21,504 nt of DNA from Spongospora subterranea (GCA_900404475.1 OUQQ01000460.1:1-21504); one strand, 5' to 3'; shown: positions 1 through 9,024, numbered from the stretch's first letter. The notes: generated by a model not told the origin, from the sequence alone. Numbers and translations are program-made.

Positions 1-166
1 CTGACAGAGACTCAAGTTGGAGCTGGCACGACGGTAGACATCGGGTTGACTTCCTCTCCAACAATGATGAGGGTGATGTCGTTAGGATGGTTACGACTCT
101 TGCCTGTTAGACACCATCTTCCTCTATTACTGTATTCACTCTTGAACTGCATACTCTCATTATCAA

Positions 167-1360
167 ATGAATGTTCCTGCTGCCGATGGACAAGTTGCAG
201 ATGAAGAGACCAACCAGAAACGGTTAACGATGCTCGCACAGCTGTGTGCCACCGCCTTTTGACGATGTTGGATATCACTGGAAAACCCAAGAAGGGGGTG
301 TTCGCTATTATCGGGGTCGAATTCAACGTATCTTGGCTCACGATTAGCGGGATTTGGCATCGAGGAAAAGATACATTGGCAGCAGGAGCCACTGCAGCAG
401 TTGTATCGCATCTGAAAAAGAACTGCGGGCGGAAACCAAAATACCCGAACATTTCTTCCGATGTCGCTACCTTTCCTTTGAGCAAAAGGAACACCCTTAG
501 ACCCTTATCTGCAGCAACTGGTATTTCTGCCGCTACATTGCATCGTCAACTTAAAAAGGCATCATCCGGCGTCATACGACTTCGTTGAAGCCTCTTCTCA
601 CTGAATGTAACAAGATCGTTCGAATCAATTTTTGTATTTTGATGCTTGAGCCCTCTTCTATTTCTACCTCACCAAATTCAGAGAAATGTTTGATATTGTA
701 TATTGATGAAAATGGGTTTATCTTGCTCGCGACCGCGCGACATTTTATCTGACGGCAGACGAAGAAGAACCCTATCGTTCATGCAAGAGCAAGAAATTCA
801 TTGGAAAAATCATGTTCCTTGCAGCTGTTGCTCGACCAAGATTTGATGACGAGAATAATTGCGTTTTTGGCGGAAACATTGGCATCTGGCCGTTCGTAAC
901 CTCGGAACCTGCACAGCGATCGAGCATACACCGACAAAGGGGCACAGCGGTGACGAAGCCTGACATTTTCAAGGTCTGCTCCTATCTATATTCAGCAAGA
1001 TCACGAGCAGTTCCGACTTTGTGCGCAGGAAGATGGTTATGATATTAGGCTGGTGTGTCAGCCACCAAACAGTCCAGATTTCAACATTCTGGACCTGGGA
1101 TTTTTAACGCGATTCAATCTATACAGCATACCGAATCCCCAAGAAACTTGGATGAACGAATAACAGCTGTTTCAAATGCGTATGAGAGGTTGGAACCTCA
1201 GATGCTCAACAATACCTTCTTGACATTACAAAGCGTGATGCTCTCTTGCATGGACGACGAAGGTGGAAACAGGTTCCGTATTCCACATTAAGGGAAAGGG
1301 AAGCTTGTCAATACTGGGCTACTTCCTATATCAATCACCTGCCTATTCGAAACAGTTACA
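167..1360 (+). pseudogene. Decayed Tc1/mariner-superfamily (IS630-like) transposase
   Basis: A transposase that would cut and paste its own element. The pieces occur in the family's order but in shifting frames. An N-terminal helix-turn-helix region lies at about 244-588, with GRKPKYPN followed by ATLHRQLKK. LKPLLTE and NK follow directly in another frame. A first catalytic-region motif, IDENG, is near 700. AVARPRF and IGIWPFV lie at 812-900. A second acidic motif, IQQDHEQF, is near 987-1010. The third is SPDFNILD at 1071-1094, followed by GFFNAIQS. The end is near IPH and GLLP at 1280-1340. At least three frame changes (near 240, 592 and 750) and an in-frame stop at about 1289 show it is dead. 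Terminal inverted repeats were not found. The family call rests on motif order and is fairly secure; the exact clade is not. Confidence 0.75.
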
Positions 1361-1479
1361 AGGGCTAGAAATACAATTATGGATGCAAATCTTGCAAACT
1401 TGTTTCCTTCTCTTTCAATAAAGTGAGAAGTGTCAATCTGGGCTGTTTGCTGGCTGGCAGAAGAGCCTGATATCAATTT

Positions 1480-2244
1480 GAGATAGGGAGAACAAACCTG
1501 ATATAGATTCTGCCATCCCTATCCATCAGTTGAATACTTTGAAAAAGACAAAAAGTCCGTTTGATCGGTTATTTTGAAACGGAGGTAGGATATCACTGCG
1601 TTTTTACTGATTAGACAATGCTTTAGTGAATAATTGAACCAGAGAGATTTTTTATGGCAATGTGCGGCGAACATGTCTGGTTTTCAAGATGAGCATCGAA
1701 CCACACTTTGCGTCAATGAACCAATTCTGGGTCCGGGAGAGCATCAGGAATCTCAAAATGAACTTGCAAAACAATGGCCACAATGGAGAGTAATACAAAG
1801 TATTGCCAACTTGTGCTTTCAGCTTCTCAAAATGAGACTGGGCTGCGCAAGGATGCTCAAAGTCCCATTAATTTGAGATGATAAACTTCAAATGTGCGAA
1901 CAATCGCCATTCTTGTCTCTCTCAGTACTCTGTCGGCGGTGACGCCTGAGTACTTAAGTAACCACTCGTAGAGAAAAAGATAGGAAAATAAAATCGATTG
2001 TATTCAGAGCTGCATAATAAAGAGAGAGAGAAAAGAATAACGGTCGTACTGCTACTTTGAGTTCTCTTCGAAGTCCCTTTGACTCCGTTTCAACGAATTC
2101 GTTTACATGTTTCGCAAAAGAACGTTGAAACGTAGTTCAAACGAGTAATTCGTTTGAACTGTTAGTGGTTGTCACGAGAATTGTGGTTGCCATGAGTTTA
2201 GCAGAGCCTTGTAATACCGTAAGTGGTTCAGCCAACGACAACGG
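1480..2244. other. Stretch without a recognisable gene
   Basis: Short open frames exist, such as about 80 codons at 1634-1876 on the plus strand, but none shows a recognisable motif or a convincing start. The stretch is A/T-rich with a purine run (repeated GA) near 2020-2037. Apart from the palindromes at 2087-2160 I see nothing specific in it. Confidence 0.5.
2087..2160. repeat. Cluster of short palindromes and hairpins
   Basis: Three nested or adjacent inverted repeats are visible. GTTTCAACG at 2087-2095 pairs with CGTTGAAAC at 2123-2131. AACGAATTCGTT at 2092-2103 is a perfect palindrome. AGTTCAAACGA at 2134-2144 pairs with TCGTTTGAACT at 2150-2160 across a 5-nt loop. They lie about 190 nt beyond the stop codon of the minus-strand CCH-repeat gene, so they could be part of its 3' region or a small foldback repeat. 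Confidence 0.7.
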
Positions 2245-2347
2245 TCACGAGTTCATACCCACATTGATAACGTCTTGACACCTATTCAAGGAACTGACGG
2301 CGTTCGTACCATTTCCATACTCTTTAGTAGTATTATTTGCAGAACGA

Positions 2348-2794
2348 TCAAGCATCGGCGCCTGCTCCGTGGTTAAAATGGCAGCATGATGATCCAGTAC
2401 CCGCGACATCTTCGCCATGGTCAGAGTGAGAGGACGATGACGCACCGTGATTGGCGTCTGTAGGCTGGCCACTATTCGTACCGTCTTCCCCCTGATTAGA
2501 TTGAGAGCACGATGACGCCCCGTCATTTTTAGAGTGGCAGCAACGCGTGACATCTTCCTTGGCGTCAGTAGAGAATGATGATTCACTGTTCGTAGCAACT
2601 TCATCAGTTTTAGCATGACAACACCCCGATTTACACTCGCTCTCAAGGCCAAAAGATGAATCGTTTGATTTCGTCGGCGCAGTGAAGGCCCAAATCCCGA
2701 CCGCCGTCGCGATCGCCACAGTTGCCACAACTGCAAAGACACCAGAGGCGATCATGGTCTTGCGAGAACAGGTCGTGGATGATGAGGATAACAT
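2348..2794 (-). CDS. Small membrane-anchored protein with repeated CCH motifs
   Basis: A single uninterrupted frame of about 148 residues from the first in-frame ATG (2794). A longer version could begin only at a GTG at 2818, just after an upstream stop. Residues 1-12 are Ser/Thr-rich. Residues 13-39 form one hydrophobic segment rich in Ala and Val, either a signal anchor or an uncleaved signal peptide. The rest is hydrophilic and rich in Ser, Asp, Asn, His, Cys and Gly, with Cys-Cys-His at about 58-60, 85-87 and 137-139. Two imperfect 14-15-residue repeats, NDGASSCSQSNQGED and NHGASSSSHSDHGED, are visible at DNA level too. The low-complexity, Cys/His-rich exposed part could bind metal or be a secreted or surface protein, but I recognise no family. 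It is flanked by transposon remnants. A second open frame (2245-2742) overlaps it on the same strand and is probably a by-product of the repeats. Confidence 0.5.
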   Translation of the reverse strand: MLSSSSTTCSRKTMIASGVFAVVATVAIATAVGIWAFTAPTKSNDSSFGLESECKSGCCHAKTDEVATNSESSFSTDAKEDVTRCCHSKNDGASSCSQSNQGEDGTNSGQPTDANHGASSSSHSDHGEDVAGTGSSCCHFNHGAGADA

Positions 2795-2839
2795 GGCCAA
2801 CAAAGGTAATGTAATCACAGATTCTGGAGTTTAGCGCCA

Positions 2840-3078
2840 CTTGAGCCAGCGAGGGTGCACCTCATGATTCGGGTTACCACTTACAGGTTTACGTCACTTG
2901 AGACGGTCCGCTACACCGCAAATGTACACACCCCTACAGTAACAGCGCGTTTGGGCCACTTAAAACCCGGGTTTTTGTCCGTGGAAAATCCGGGGTCGGT
3001 TATTTTCTCAAAATTGCTTGTTTGGTCGCCATTTTTTTGGGGTTTTGAAACCCCGGGTTTTCACTTCCATATCAACCT
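2840..3078. other. Intergenic stretch with C/G-box palindromes
   Basis: No supported gene. It contains the perfect palindrome AAAACCCGGGTTTT near 2962-2975 and, about 75 bases later, GGGGTTTTGAAACCCCGGG followed by more T. These look like the same CCCGGG-centred motif repeated. A plus-strand frame of about 105 codons spans the area but runs into the foldback arm and has no family features. Confidence 0.4.
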
Positions 3079-3563
3079 GCTACATTTTCAGTTTCAAAGG
3101 ATGATCGCAGACTTGAACCGAAAACTTTGGTTTCTTCAGAATAACAAAAAGATAATTATTGCTCTATCCTGACTCACTTTCCGATCAAGCTTCCGCGTTC
3201 GAGTCACCCTCTTTCCGACACAACCTTCATCAGAGGAATACTTTGATTACATAAAATCATTTACGTTCTAGTAACCATAATTGCCACCGCTCAGGGCCAT
3301 CCAGCACAATGAGGAATTCACTAATCAGTCCTGTCAATTGGTCGCTGAGCCTGAGCAGTGGCAATTATGGTTACTAGAACGTAATGATTTTATGTAATCA
3401 AAGTATTCCTCAGATGAAGGTTGTGCCCGAAAGGGTGACTCGAACGCGGAAGCATGATCGGAAAGTGAGTCAGGATAGAGAAATAATTATCCTTTTGTTA
3501 TTCTGAAGAAACCAAAGATTTCGGTTGAAGTCTGCGATCATCCTTCGAATCTGAAGATTTAGC
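3079..3563. repeat. Long foldback inverted repeat (about 215-bp arms)
   Basis: The left arm is 3079-3295 and the right arm is about 3350-3563, around a 54-nt spacer. Read on opposite strands the arms agree at almost every base, with only scattered mismatches and 1-nt gaps. Exact blocks include GTGGCAATTATGGTTACT (3358 onward) and its complement ending at 3287. The outer ends fade into weaker similarity around TTCAG. There is no open frame in the spacer. The layout fits a foldback (MITE-like) element or an inverted duplication, and a transcript across it would form a long hairpin. It lies about 60 bp from the reverse-transcriptase remnants. Confidence 0.88.
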
Positions 3564-3625
3564 ATGCTTGGGTACTATGGAATCATAAAAGGGACGGATC
3601 CTGAGTTAGGGTCCCTAATCGCCAA

Positions 3626-3800
3626 CTATTCTTTGGTCGCGATGTCTACAGTTCCATAAACTCGATAGAGGAAGGAGTCGGAGTAGCCGCGTGCTTTGAG
3701 ACGATGATACAGCAGATGGAAGTGCTTGACGCGGTTCTTTTCTGTTGTATTATGTCGGCAGATGCGGATTGGTTCTCCTTTGATGAATCCTCGTAGCCGA
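3626..3800 (-). pseudogene. Reverse transcriptase C-terminal piece (Penelope-type element)
   Basis: The minus strand reads RGFIKGEPIRICRHNTTE, then about 20 residues later RLKARGYSDSFLYRVYG, and then a stop. This is the characteristic tail after the RT thumb in Penelope-like and related reverse transcriptases (GFIKGE..R..R..S/T, then RL..RGY...FL). The similarity begins abruptly near 3795, which is where the opposite-strand N-terminal piece starts. GIY-YIG endonuclease residues were not seen downstream. Family knowledge supports an RT; the Penelope-like label is likely but not certain. Confidence 0.65.
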
Positions 3801-4143
3801 AGACTACTACCGCATGGTCCAATTACACCTAATGGATGAACGAGTATACAGGAAGATCTGTCCAACTGATTCTGACGCTTTGCAGATTCTCAAACAGACC
3901 ATACTCCGACAATATCAGGCCCTTCTTCATAATCTGATTCAGAAGCCCGAAGAGGTCATCGACCAATTCTTAAACGATCCAGATACAACGCTACCAGTAT
4001 TCCACGTTCTGCCCAAACTACACAAACCAGGATGAACTGCTCGGCCCATCGTGGGTGCAACCAAATGGTTCACGACTACGGCTAGCATCTTTCTGGACAG
4101 GTTCGAAACCCGGTTTTTCGAAAACCTATTCGGAGTAGGTTAT
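3790..4143 (+). pseudogene. Reverse transcriptase N-terminal piece, opposite orientation
   Basis: The plus strand reads EDYYRMVQLHLMDERVYRKI and then LPVFHVLPKLHKPG. A TGA stop follows at 4033, after which the same frame continues with ARPIVGATKW and SIFLDRFE. This matches the RT fingers and palm entry of Penelope-like elements (Y...L.D...Y; LPK.HKP; RPIV). The catalytic YxDD region is absent: no recognisable RT continues after about 4143. With the C-terminal piece on the other strand, it forms one broken copy with an internal inversion. Confidence 0.65.
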
Positions 4144-4399
4144 TACGTGGGTTATTGCAAGCATCTTCTCCGAACCGCTCAATATCTTCCCATGCCAGGA
4201 GCCAAACAAGCTATTCGTGGTTCGCGGGCAGCCTTGGATTTGAACAGGAATGCATTATTAATCGGTTTGATGCTGGAACAAGCAAGTTTTGGGAAACGAG
4301 CCGATTCAGGGTTAAAAAAAAGAGGCCTTGACGGCAGTTCTGTTTTCATTGAATGATCAATTGGATTTGAACTACACACAAGATCAGCGAAAGAATCGG

Positions 4400-4713
4400 G
4401 TCAAATTGGTAATAGCGAAATAAATTGCAAGAGACATTGGCACAGTGATATTTGACCGGCGTTTGTTGTATCAGTTGAAGAAACAATACGTAACAATTTC
4501 ATGGTTGAGCTTTGCAAAGATTCGTCTCGGATTACCAGATATGAATTCTTGAGCCCAAGCTGCTGCTCGCAGCGACGACGTTCTGCAAGGGGTTTTGAGG
4601 CAGTGAGTTTCAGCATGCCAATCGCCAACGAGGGCGGCAATTTGCCGATTCCGATCATCAACTTTGAATTCGTCATCTTCCTCATTTGTTTGAAAGACAT
4701 CAGCCCGCGCCAA
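4400..4713 (-). pseudogene. Possible PIF/Harbinger transposase N-terminal remnant
   Basis: The minus strand encodes RTSSLRAAAWAQEFISGNPRR followed by IFAKLNHEIV. This resembles the segment before the catalytic core of some PIF/Harbinger nuclease proteins (TS.L.G..WV.ELL.GHP.RI...L...VF). No DDE residues are recognisable, and a stop follows within 10 residues. A plus-strand frame (4501-4926) overlaps it but has no family features. It is a weak assignment based on one motif. Confidence 0.3.
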
Positions 4714-4810
4714 ACCCTGAAGCTACTGGCGGGTCATGTACGAATCTCAATGTGTTCGATTGCAAAATATACTGAAGCCGTAAGAATCGAGCCAACCAAG
4801 GCTACACGAC

Positions 4811-5660
4811 TTGATTTTGAGAATAAAACAACTGACCATCGAGGTAAGAAAATATCAACAAAAATTGTTGGATTCTGGGTTGGCATTGCCTATGAGAAAT
4901 CACAACACCTGTTTTCTCCAAGGTAAATTTAATTTTGTTGAGGCGGATGACGACAGGAGTCTGCAGTCTGTTGTTGTGTGGGCACCGCTCTGGTATCTCA
5001 AATGATACATCACTCAAACGCCAGCTATGTCGCTCTCAGCGTCGATTCCTACCTCGCAAACCGGGATACTTTTTTATCGTCACGTGAGTTTATCATAGAA
5101 AAATCGTTCCCAAACCGATGTTCCCTGGATACTGACAATATATCCAAATGATCTCACAGATGTCACTGCTCCTTTGCCCTTCCACGCCAGGTATTGTATG
5201 ATGATCGAGTTAGGCATCTTGACTGGTTCTTGATTGGCGGTTGAATGACCTGAGGGCAATTTCAGGGCTCACATTCCATCTCCAACAACCACCTTGTTGC
5301 TGAAACTCTCGTCACTCAAAGCATAGAGAGTGTAGTCTGAACGATGAAAGAATGGTGGAGACTACAGTTCAAAGGGCATTCTTATGAAGTCAACCAGAAC
5401 CGCCAGTTGACGGTCTGCAAGTCTATAAAACCAAAGATCGGATATTTCGTTGATCGACAGCGTCGAAACAAAATTCAGATGTCAGAAGTTATCTGCTGTC
5501 ACGTCTCAAACCAGTATTTTGAACGGTGGGCTGACACGAAGATAACGCTTGGTTCGAAAACACAATTCTGACCCCTGCAGAGAAATTGTGAATTTCGCTA
5601 TACCCATCGAGCTAAAGCAGTAGGGTTTTTATGTATGGGCTAAGCACAATTCGTTCTTTC
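4811..5660. other. Unassigned stretch with short open frames
   Basis: A plus-strand series reads VEADDDRSLQSVVVWA near 4945-4990 and, after a frame change, NASYVALSVDSYLANRDTF near 5020-5075. That spacing is faintly like a MULE-type transposase core (a hydrophobic strand, then D.TY.TN), but the evidence is too thin for a call. An open frame of 75 codons at 5344-5571 (MKEWWRLQFKGHSYEVNQNR and onward) has no recognised relative. Nothing else stands out. Confidence 0.25.
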
Positions 5661-5665
5661 GATAT

Positions 5666-5960
5666 TTGATGTGGAGAACTCAAATACAGTTTTGGGCAGC
5701 TGCTCTGGGATATTTTGCATCAACATTCAGGATGCGATTTGTAGCTTTGCGAAGGTTTTACGAACAGGTAGTGACTGGACCCTTCCAGCATCGACACCTA
5801 CAAGGTTGTGATCGTCAGTACTGGTTGGAGTTTCAAGCCAAGCTTTTACCAGGGATTTGGCAAAGCGTGCCGGCCCATCAGGAGCATATATTTGGAGTCC
5901 GGCAGCGGCCAGCGCCGATCGTCGAGAAATATCCATCAGACAGTGACACAACTTCTTCAC
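5666..5960 (+). pseudogene. Possible transposase fragment with FRMRFVALRRFYEQV motif
   Basis: The plus strand reads ASTFRMRFVALRRFYEQV, then a region ending QYWLEFQAKLLPGIWQSVP. The first motif resembles the FRRRFRMRR..F..IV block that precedes the core in PF04827-type Harbinger transposases, including the copy at 16.9-17.7 kb (RRRFRMRREVFLRVLNGV). No catalytic residues follow. The frame runs on into the start of the phosphodiesterase gene, whose ATG at 6050 lies in the same frame. Low confidence. Confidence 0.25.
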
Positions 5961-6049
5961 TGACTCAGAGATTTACAGACACAGGACAGGGACACGAAAA
6001 CAGGTCCAGTTCTCGCCCATCAGACCTTCCAACGAGAAATTGTATTGAT

Positions 6050-7382
6050 ATGACGTTCCAAATGGTCGTTATACTTGCTGTTTTACCGTTGCTGACATCG
6101 CCATCTCCGTATCAACGTAGACAAAGGCATCGCCCCATCTTGGAATCAAACTGACCAAACATGATGACTAGGATTACGGATCCTGACTCAAAATTTGCAG
6201 TTCACCCCGTTCGTTGGAGGGACGGCCGAACAGCAGAACGCGCGCGCCAATAAATCAGTAGAACAGATTTTACTCTCGTTTCCGCAATACGATATCATTG
6301 GGATGCAAGAGGTCAGAAAATGTGATGGAAATCGGAGCGAGCTCACCTTGATCGAATAGGTGTTCATGGAAGCACCGAGGCAGATTCTCATCCAGGGTGG
6401 AGGAAGCAATTCTCCAAGAACGCTGTTTTATTCGGTCACTCTAAACGTGGTGAATAGGGCTAGCTGAGACATATCCACATACTTTATACACTGTTCGCGA
6501 TCAGCAGAAAGAACTGGGCAGCGGATTGTTGATCATCTCCAAATACCCCATTGCCAGATCCGATTTCCACGCGTATTTAGACAGTTCTGGTCGTTGCTTT
6601 CGGTTTCTGAGCTCGTGTGATCAGATATACCAAGGCATCCGGAACTGACAGTTTGGCGTCGAAAGGCTGCCTAGTTGTCGAGTTCCACGTCGTGAATGGG
6701 TCGGCGTCTGGCCTTTTAATCATGGGCTTAACCCACCTTCAAGCCGGTGGCTCCAACGACATCATGACCAGCCAGATCGAGGTCGGATATTCGTCTGCAG
6801 CAAAAATTCTTCTGATTTCTCGAAACAGGAAGGCGCCTCCACGATTCGTTCATTCATGCAGAATGCCGACCCAACCATGCAAGCGTATACCGCTGTCATC
6901 TACATGGGTATTCAATACATCCTCGCATCGCCATCCTCTTGCTAATGCGATGTAATTCAGGAGATATGAACATGGCAGAAGGTCAGGTCCATCAGCCCAT
7001 TTCTTGTCGACCATGCTGCAACCTGTCGCGTCCTTGCAGATTCGGCGTCATATTCCACGATGGTGTCCGCATTAGGCTCCGAAGTTGTTGATATCTACCG
7101 CTATTTGAACCCGAACCAACCTGGGTATACGTTCCCAGCATCTCCTACTCCAACAACCCGATTAGATTACATATTCGCGATTAAAACTGTCACCAGCAAC
7201 GCGTAGGAACCGCTATTGCGATATTCTTCATTTGTCGGCTGAACTCTGAATCTTAAGTTCCATTCCACAGTTGTCGTTTCAATGACAGTACCACGTTGAT
7301 CAGCGCCAGCGTTGACCCAATGGTCGTCAATCAGAATCTATCTGATCATCGTGGATCTGAGATGCGTTTCGGTCTGGGGTAA
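6050..7382 (+). CDS. Secreted sphingomyelinase-like phosphodiesterase (EEP superfamily), 9 exons
   Basis: Proposed exons: 6050-6116, 6172-6311, 6360-6449, 6505-6572, 6625-6781, 6829-6907, 6961-6981, 7040-7202, 7271-7382. They sum to 897 nt, giving 298 residues and a TAA stop. All eight introns are 47-68 nt GT...AG, and each join restores a family motif. Residues 1-17 form a short signal peptide. The endonuclease/exonuclease/phosphatase fold shows RILTQN (N30), GMQE (E69), SGLLIISKYPI, LASKG, THLQAG (H159), GDMN (D202, N204), LDYIFA (D250) and LSDHRG (D287, H288). All the expected metal and catalytic residues are therefore present. Neutral sphingomyelinase C enzymes cleave sphingomyelin to ceramide and phosphocholine, and the THLQAG and LASKG contexts fit that branch best; the substrate is inferred. 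Exon 7 is only 21 nt. The exon 4 acceptor is a tandem CAGCAG (6504 or 6507). Without splicing the gene looks full of stops and could be mistaken for a pseudogene. Confidence 0.82.
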
Positions 7383-7802
7383 TCGCCAGCAGCCGTCTGC
7401 AATTCCTTGAGCTTTTGTGATAGATCTATCCCTCCGAGCTGGCGGCGAATTACTCTCAAACACAAAGTGTGGAACGCCAACGTCATCAGCGTTCTTCAAT
7501 TTTCATTCGCCATTGCATATTGTGTTGTGTGTCGTATCACTACTGGCCGCCTCAACTCTACCTTGACCGACAAATTGTCACAATTGTCAAAACGTCTTTT
7601 CATAAACATGATTGATCAGCCTGTTTATATGTCAAATCTGTTTAAGGTGTTGTGCGCTACGAACGTAGGAAAATGCAGCCATCTATTTCATTGCGCGTTG
7701 AAGGCGGCGGCTGCTGTCCTGGCCTTGGATCGATCAGTGATCATCTGGGCTTCGTTGTTCAAATATTGTACGACCATCGGCTCGATCCTGAAGGTTTCCA
7801 GT
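7383..7802. other. Stretch with no recognised feature
   Basis: A plus-strand frame is open from 7407 to 8000, but its first 130 codons show no recognisable motif. Only its end (from about 7803) matches a gag pattern. The possible promoter or LTR of the decayed copia element could lie here, but no terminal repeat partner was found. Confidence 0.35.
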
Positions 7803-8340
7803 GTCAAATTGGGTCAGTCCAACTACGTTCTATTGGCCTGGGAATTCAAGCTAGCTGCACAAAACACTGATGTAGAAGCCGAATTGACGGAACGGAAACC
7901 ATACCGTCAACCGACCCTCCTGATGTCCATCCAAGAGATGGTTGACTCTTGGAATCGACGCAAACCCATTGCCTTGGAACCATATTGGCGAATGCGTTGA
8001 TGAAGATGTGACGAAGATACTGTCAAGATTTTGTCGAAGTGCATGTGGGATTGATTAGAGGATCACCAACAAGGAACAACAAGACGCGGCAAAAGAAGCA
8101 GGACCTCGAGGACTTCAAGACAAAGGGGCCACTGTCATTTCTGGACGCGATCTGAACGAGCTCAAACAGATGGGCTCAGAAATGGATCCGGACGATGTTA
8201 AATACTCAATTTTTAGGCAAGCTACCGAACGAGTACACGCACGCCCTGTCCCTACATAAACAAGCAGGCAAACGAAGCATATTCGCTCGACGAGGTCGAA
8301 CAGTATTTGAACGACGAAGCTAAGACGCCTGGTTGTTTCT
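7803..8340 (+). pseudogene. Decayed Ty1/copia-type gag remnant
   Basis: Fragments in three frames follow the order of copia gag (UBN2-like) proteins. KLGQSNYVLLAWEFKLAAQ comes first (NY..W motif, 7803 onward). Next is VDEDVTKILS near 8000-8030, then DLNELKQMGSEMDPDDVKYS near 8150-8205. LGKLPNEYTHALSLHKQ near 8217-8270 is followed in another frame by YSLDEVEQYLNDEAK near 8280-8325. Frame changes and stops (8000, about 8056, 8214) show decay. No protease, integrase or RT follows. In the family this protein forms the particle that packages the element RNA. Confidence 0.6.
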
Positions 8341-8627
8341 TAAGTGAGGTGCACGTACTTGTTCGGTAACTTGTCTAGGATTGCGATTGGTTTTATTAGG
8401 ATCGCGTCCGGAAACGACCCCATTGTCTCAAACTCCTCGACGCATGAAGCCTGCAGGTCCTGCTTGTCTTGTTGTCCTTGTTGGTGATTTTCAGGACAAT
8501 TCCACATGGACTTCCACGAAGTCCCTCGTCTTCATGTCGTCATCAACGCATTTTGCCATTTCCCACACAAGACGTTCAAAGCATCGTCGTGGGAAACGGA
8601 CGAACATCAAAGGAGACGCTCATCGCG

Positions 8628-8850
8628 TTTTACTGGGGATTGATTTGAGTTGACGTTGGTTTTACTGGGGATTGATTTGAGTTGACGTTGGTTTTACTGG
8701 GGATTGATTTGAGTTGACGTTGGTTTTACTGGGGATTGATTTAAGTTGACGTTGGTTTTACTGGGGATTGATTTGAGTTGACGTTGGTTTTACTGGGGAT
8801 TGATTTGAGTTGACGTTGGTTTTACTGGGTGGTTGATTTGGGTTGACGGG
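8628..8850 (+). repeat. 32-bp minisatellite, about seven copies
   Basis: Copies start at 8628, 8660, 8692, 8724, 8756, 8788 and 8820, exactly 32 bp apart. Each begins TTTTACTGGGGATTGATT and continues with GAGTTGACGTTGG. Copies 1-6 are identical except for one G-to-A change (copy 4); copy 7 is degenerate. There are no spacers. It ends about 175 bp before the RPT4 start codon, so it lies in or near that gene's promoter region. Confidence 0.95.
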
Positions 8851-9024
8851 TTGATGGTTCGCGCAACCCGCTGGAGGCCGCATGGACATTTCAGAGTGAA
8901 CATTGAGGGCTGCAACAGCGTGATACAGTCAGAAGGTCGCTGGTACATAACAAGTGTTCCACTATTAGGTTTACTTACCAACAAGACCGTTCGCCACGAG
9001 GATTAGGGTTGGGATTCAGAGTGA

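Noticed and set aside
2245..2742. 165-codon alternative frame over the CCH gene
   Set aside because: It has no signal or domain, is rich in Arg/Met/Leu as out-of-frame translations of repeats often are, and lacks the coherent anchor-plus-repeat layout of the other frame.
2348..2794. CHxC-type effector of white rusts
   Set aside because: The repeated motif is CCH, not CHxC, and there is no clearly cleavable signal peptide.
2950..3065. Telomere-like repeats (GGGGTTTT)
   Set aside because: There are only two or three imperfect palindromic occurrences, not a tandem array.
4096..4125. tRNA T-arm (GGTTCGAAACCC)
   Set aside because: No acceptor stem, D arm or anticodon arm is present upstream. 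The bases are within the reverse-transcriptase remnant (DRFETRFF).
6050..7382. The phosphodiesterase region as a stop-ridden pseudogene
   Set aside because: Eight consistent short introns restore an uninterrupted frame with every catalytic motif and a proper stop.
8628..8850. CRISPR array
   Set aside because: The 32-bp units are directly contiguous with no spacers, and the DNA is eukaryotic.
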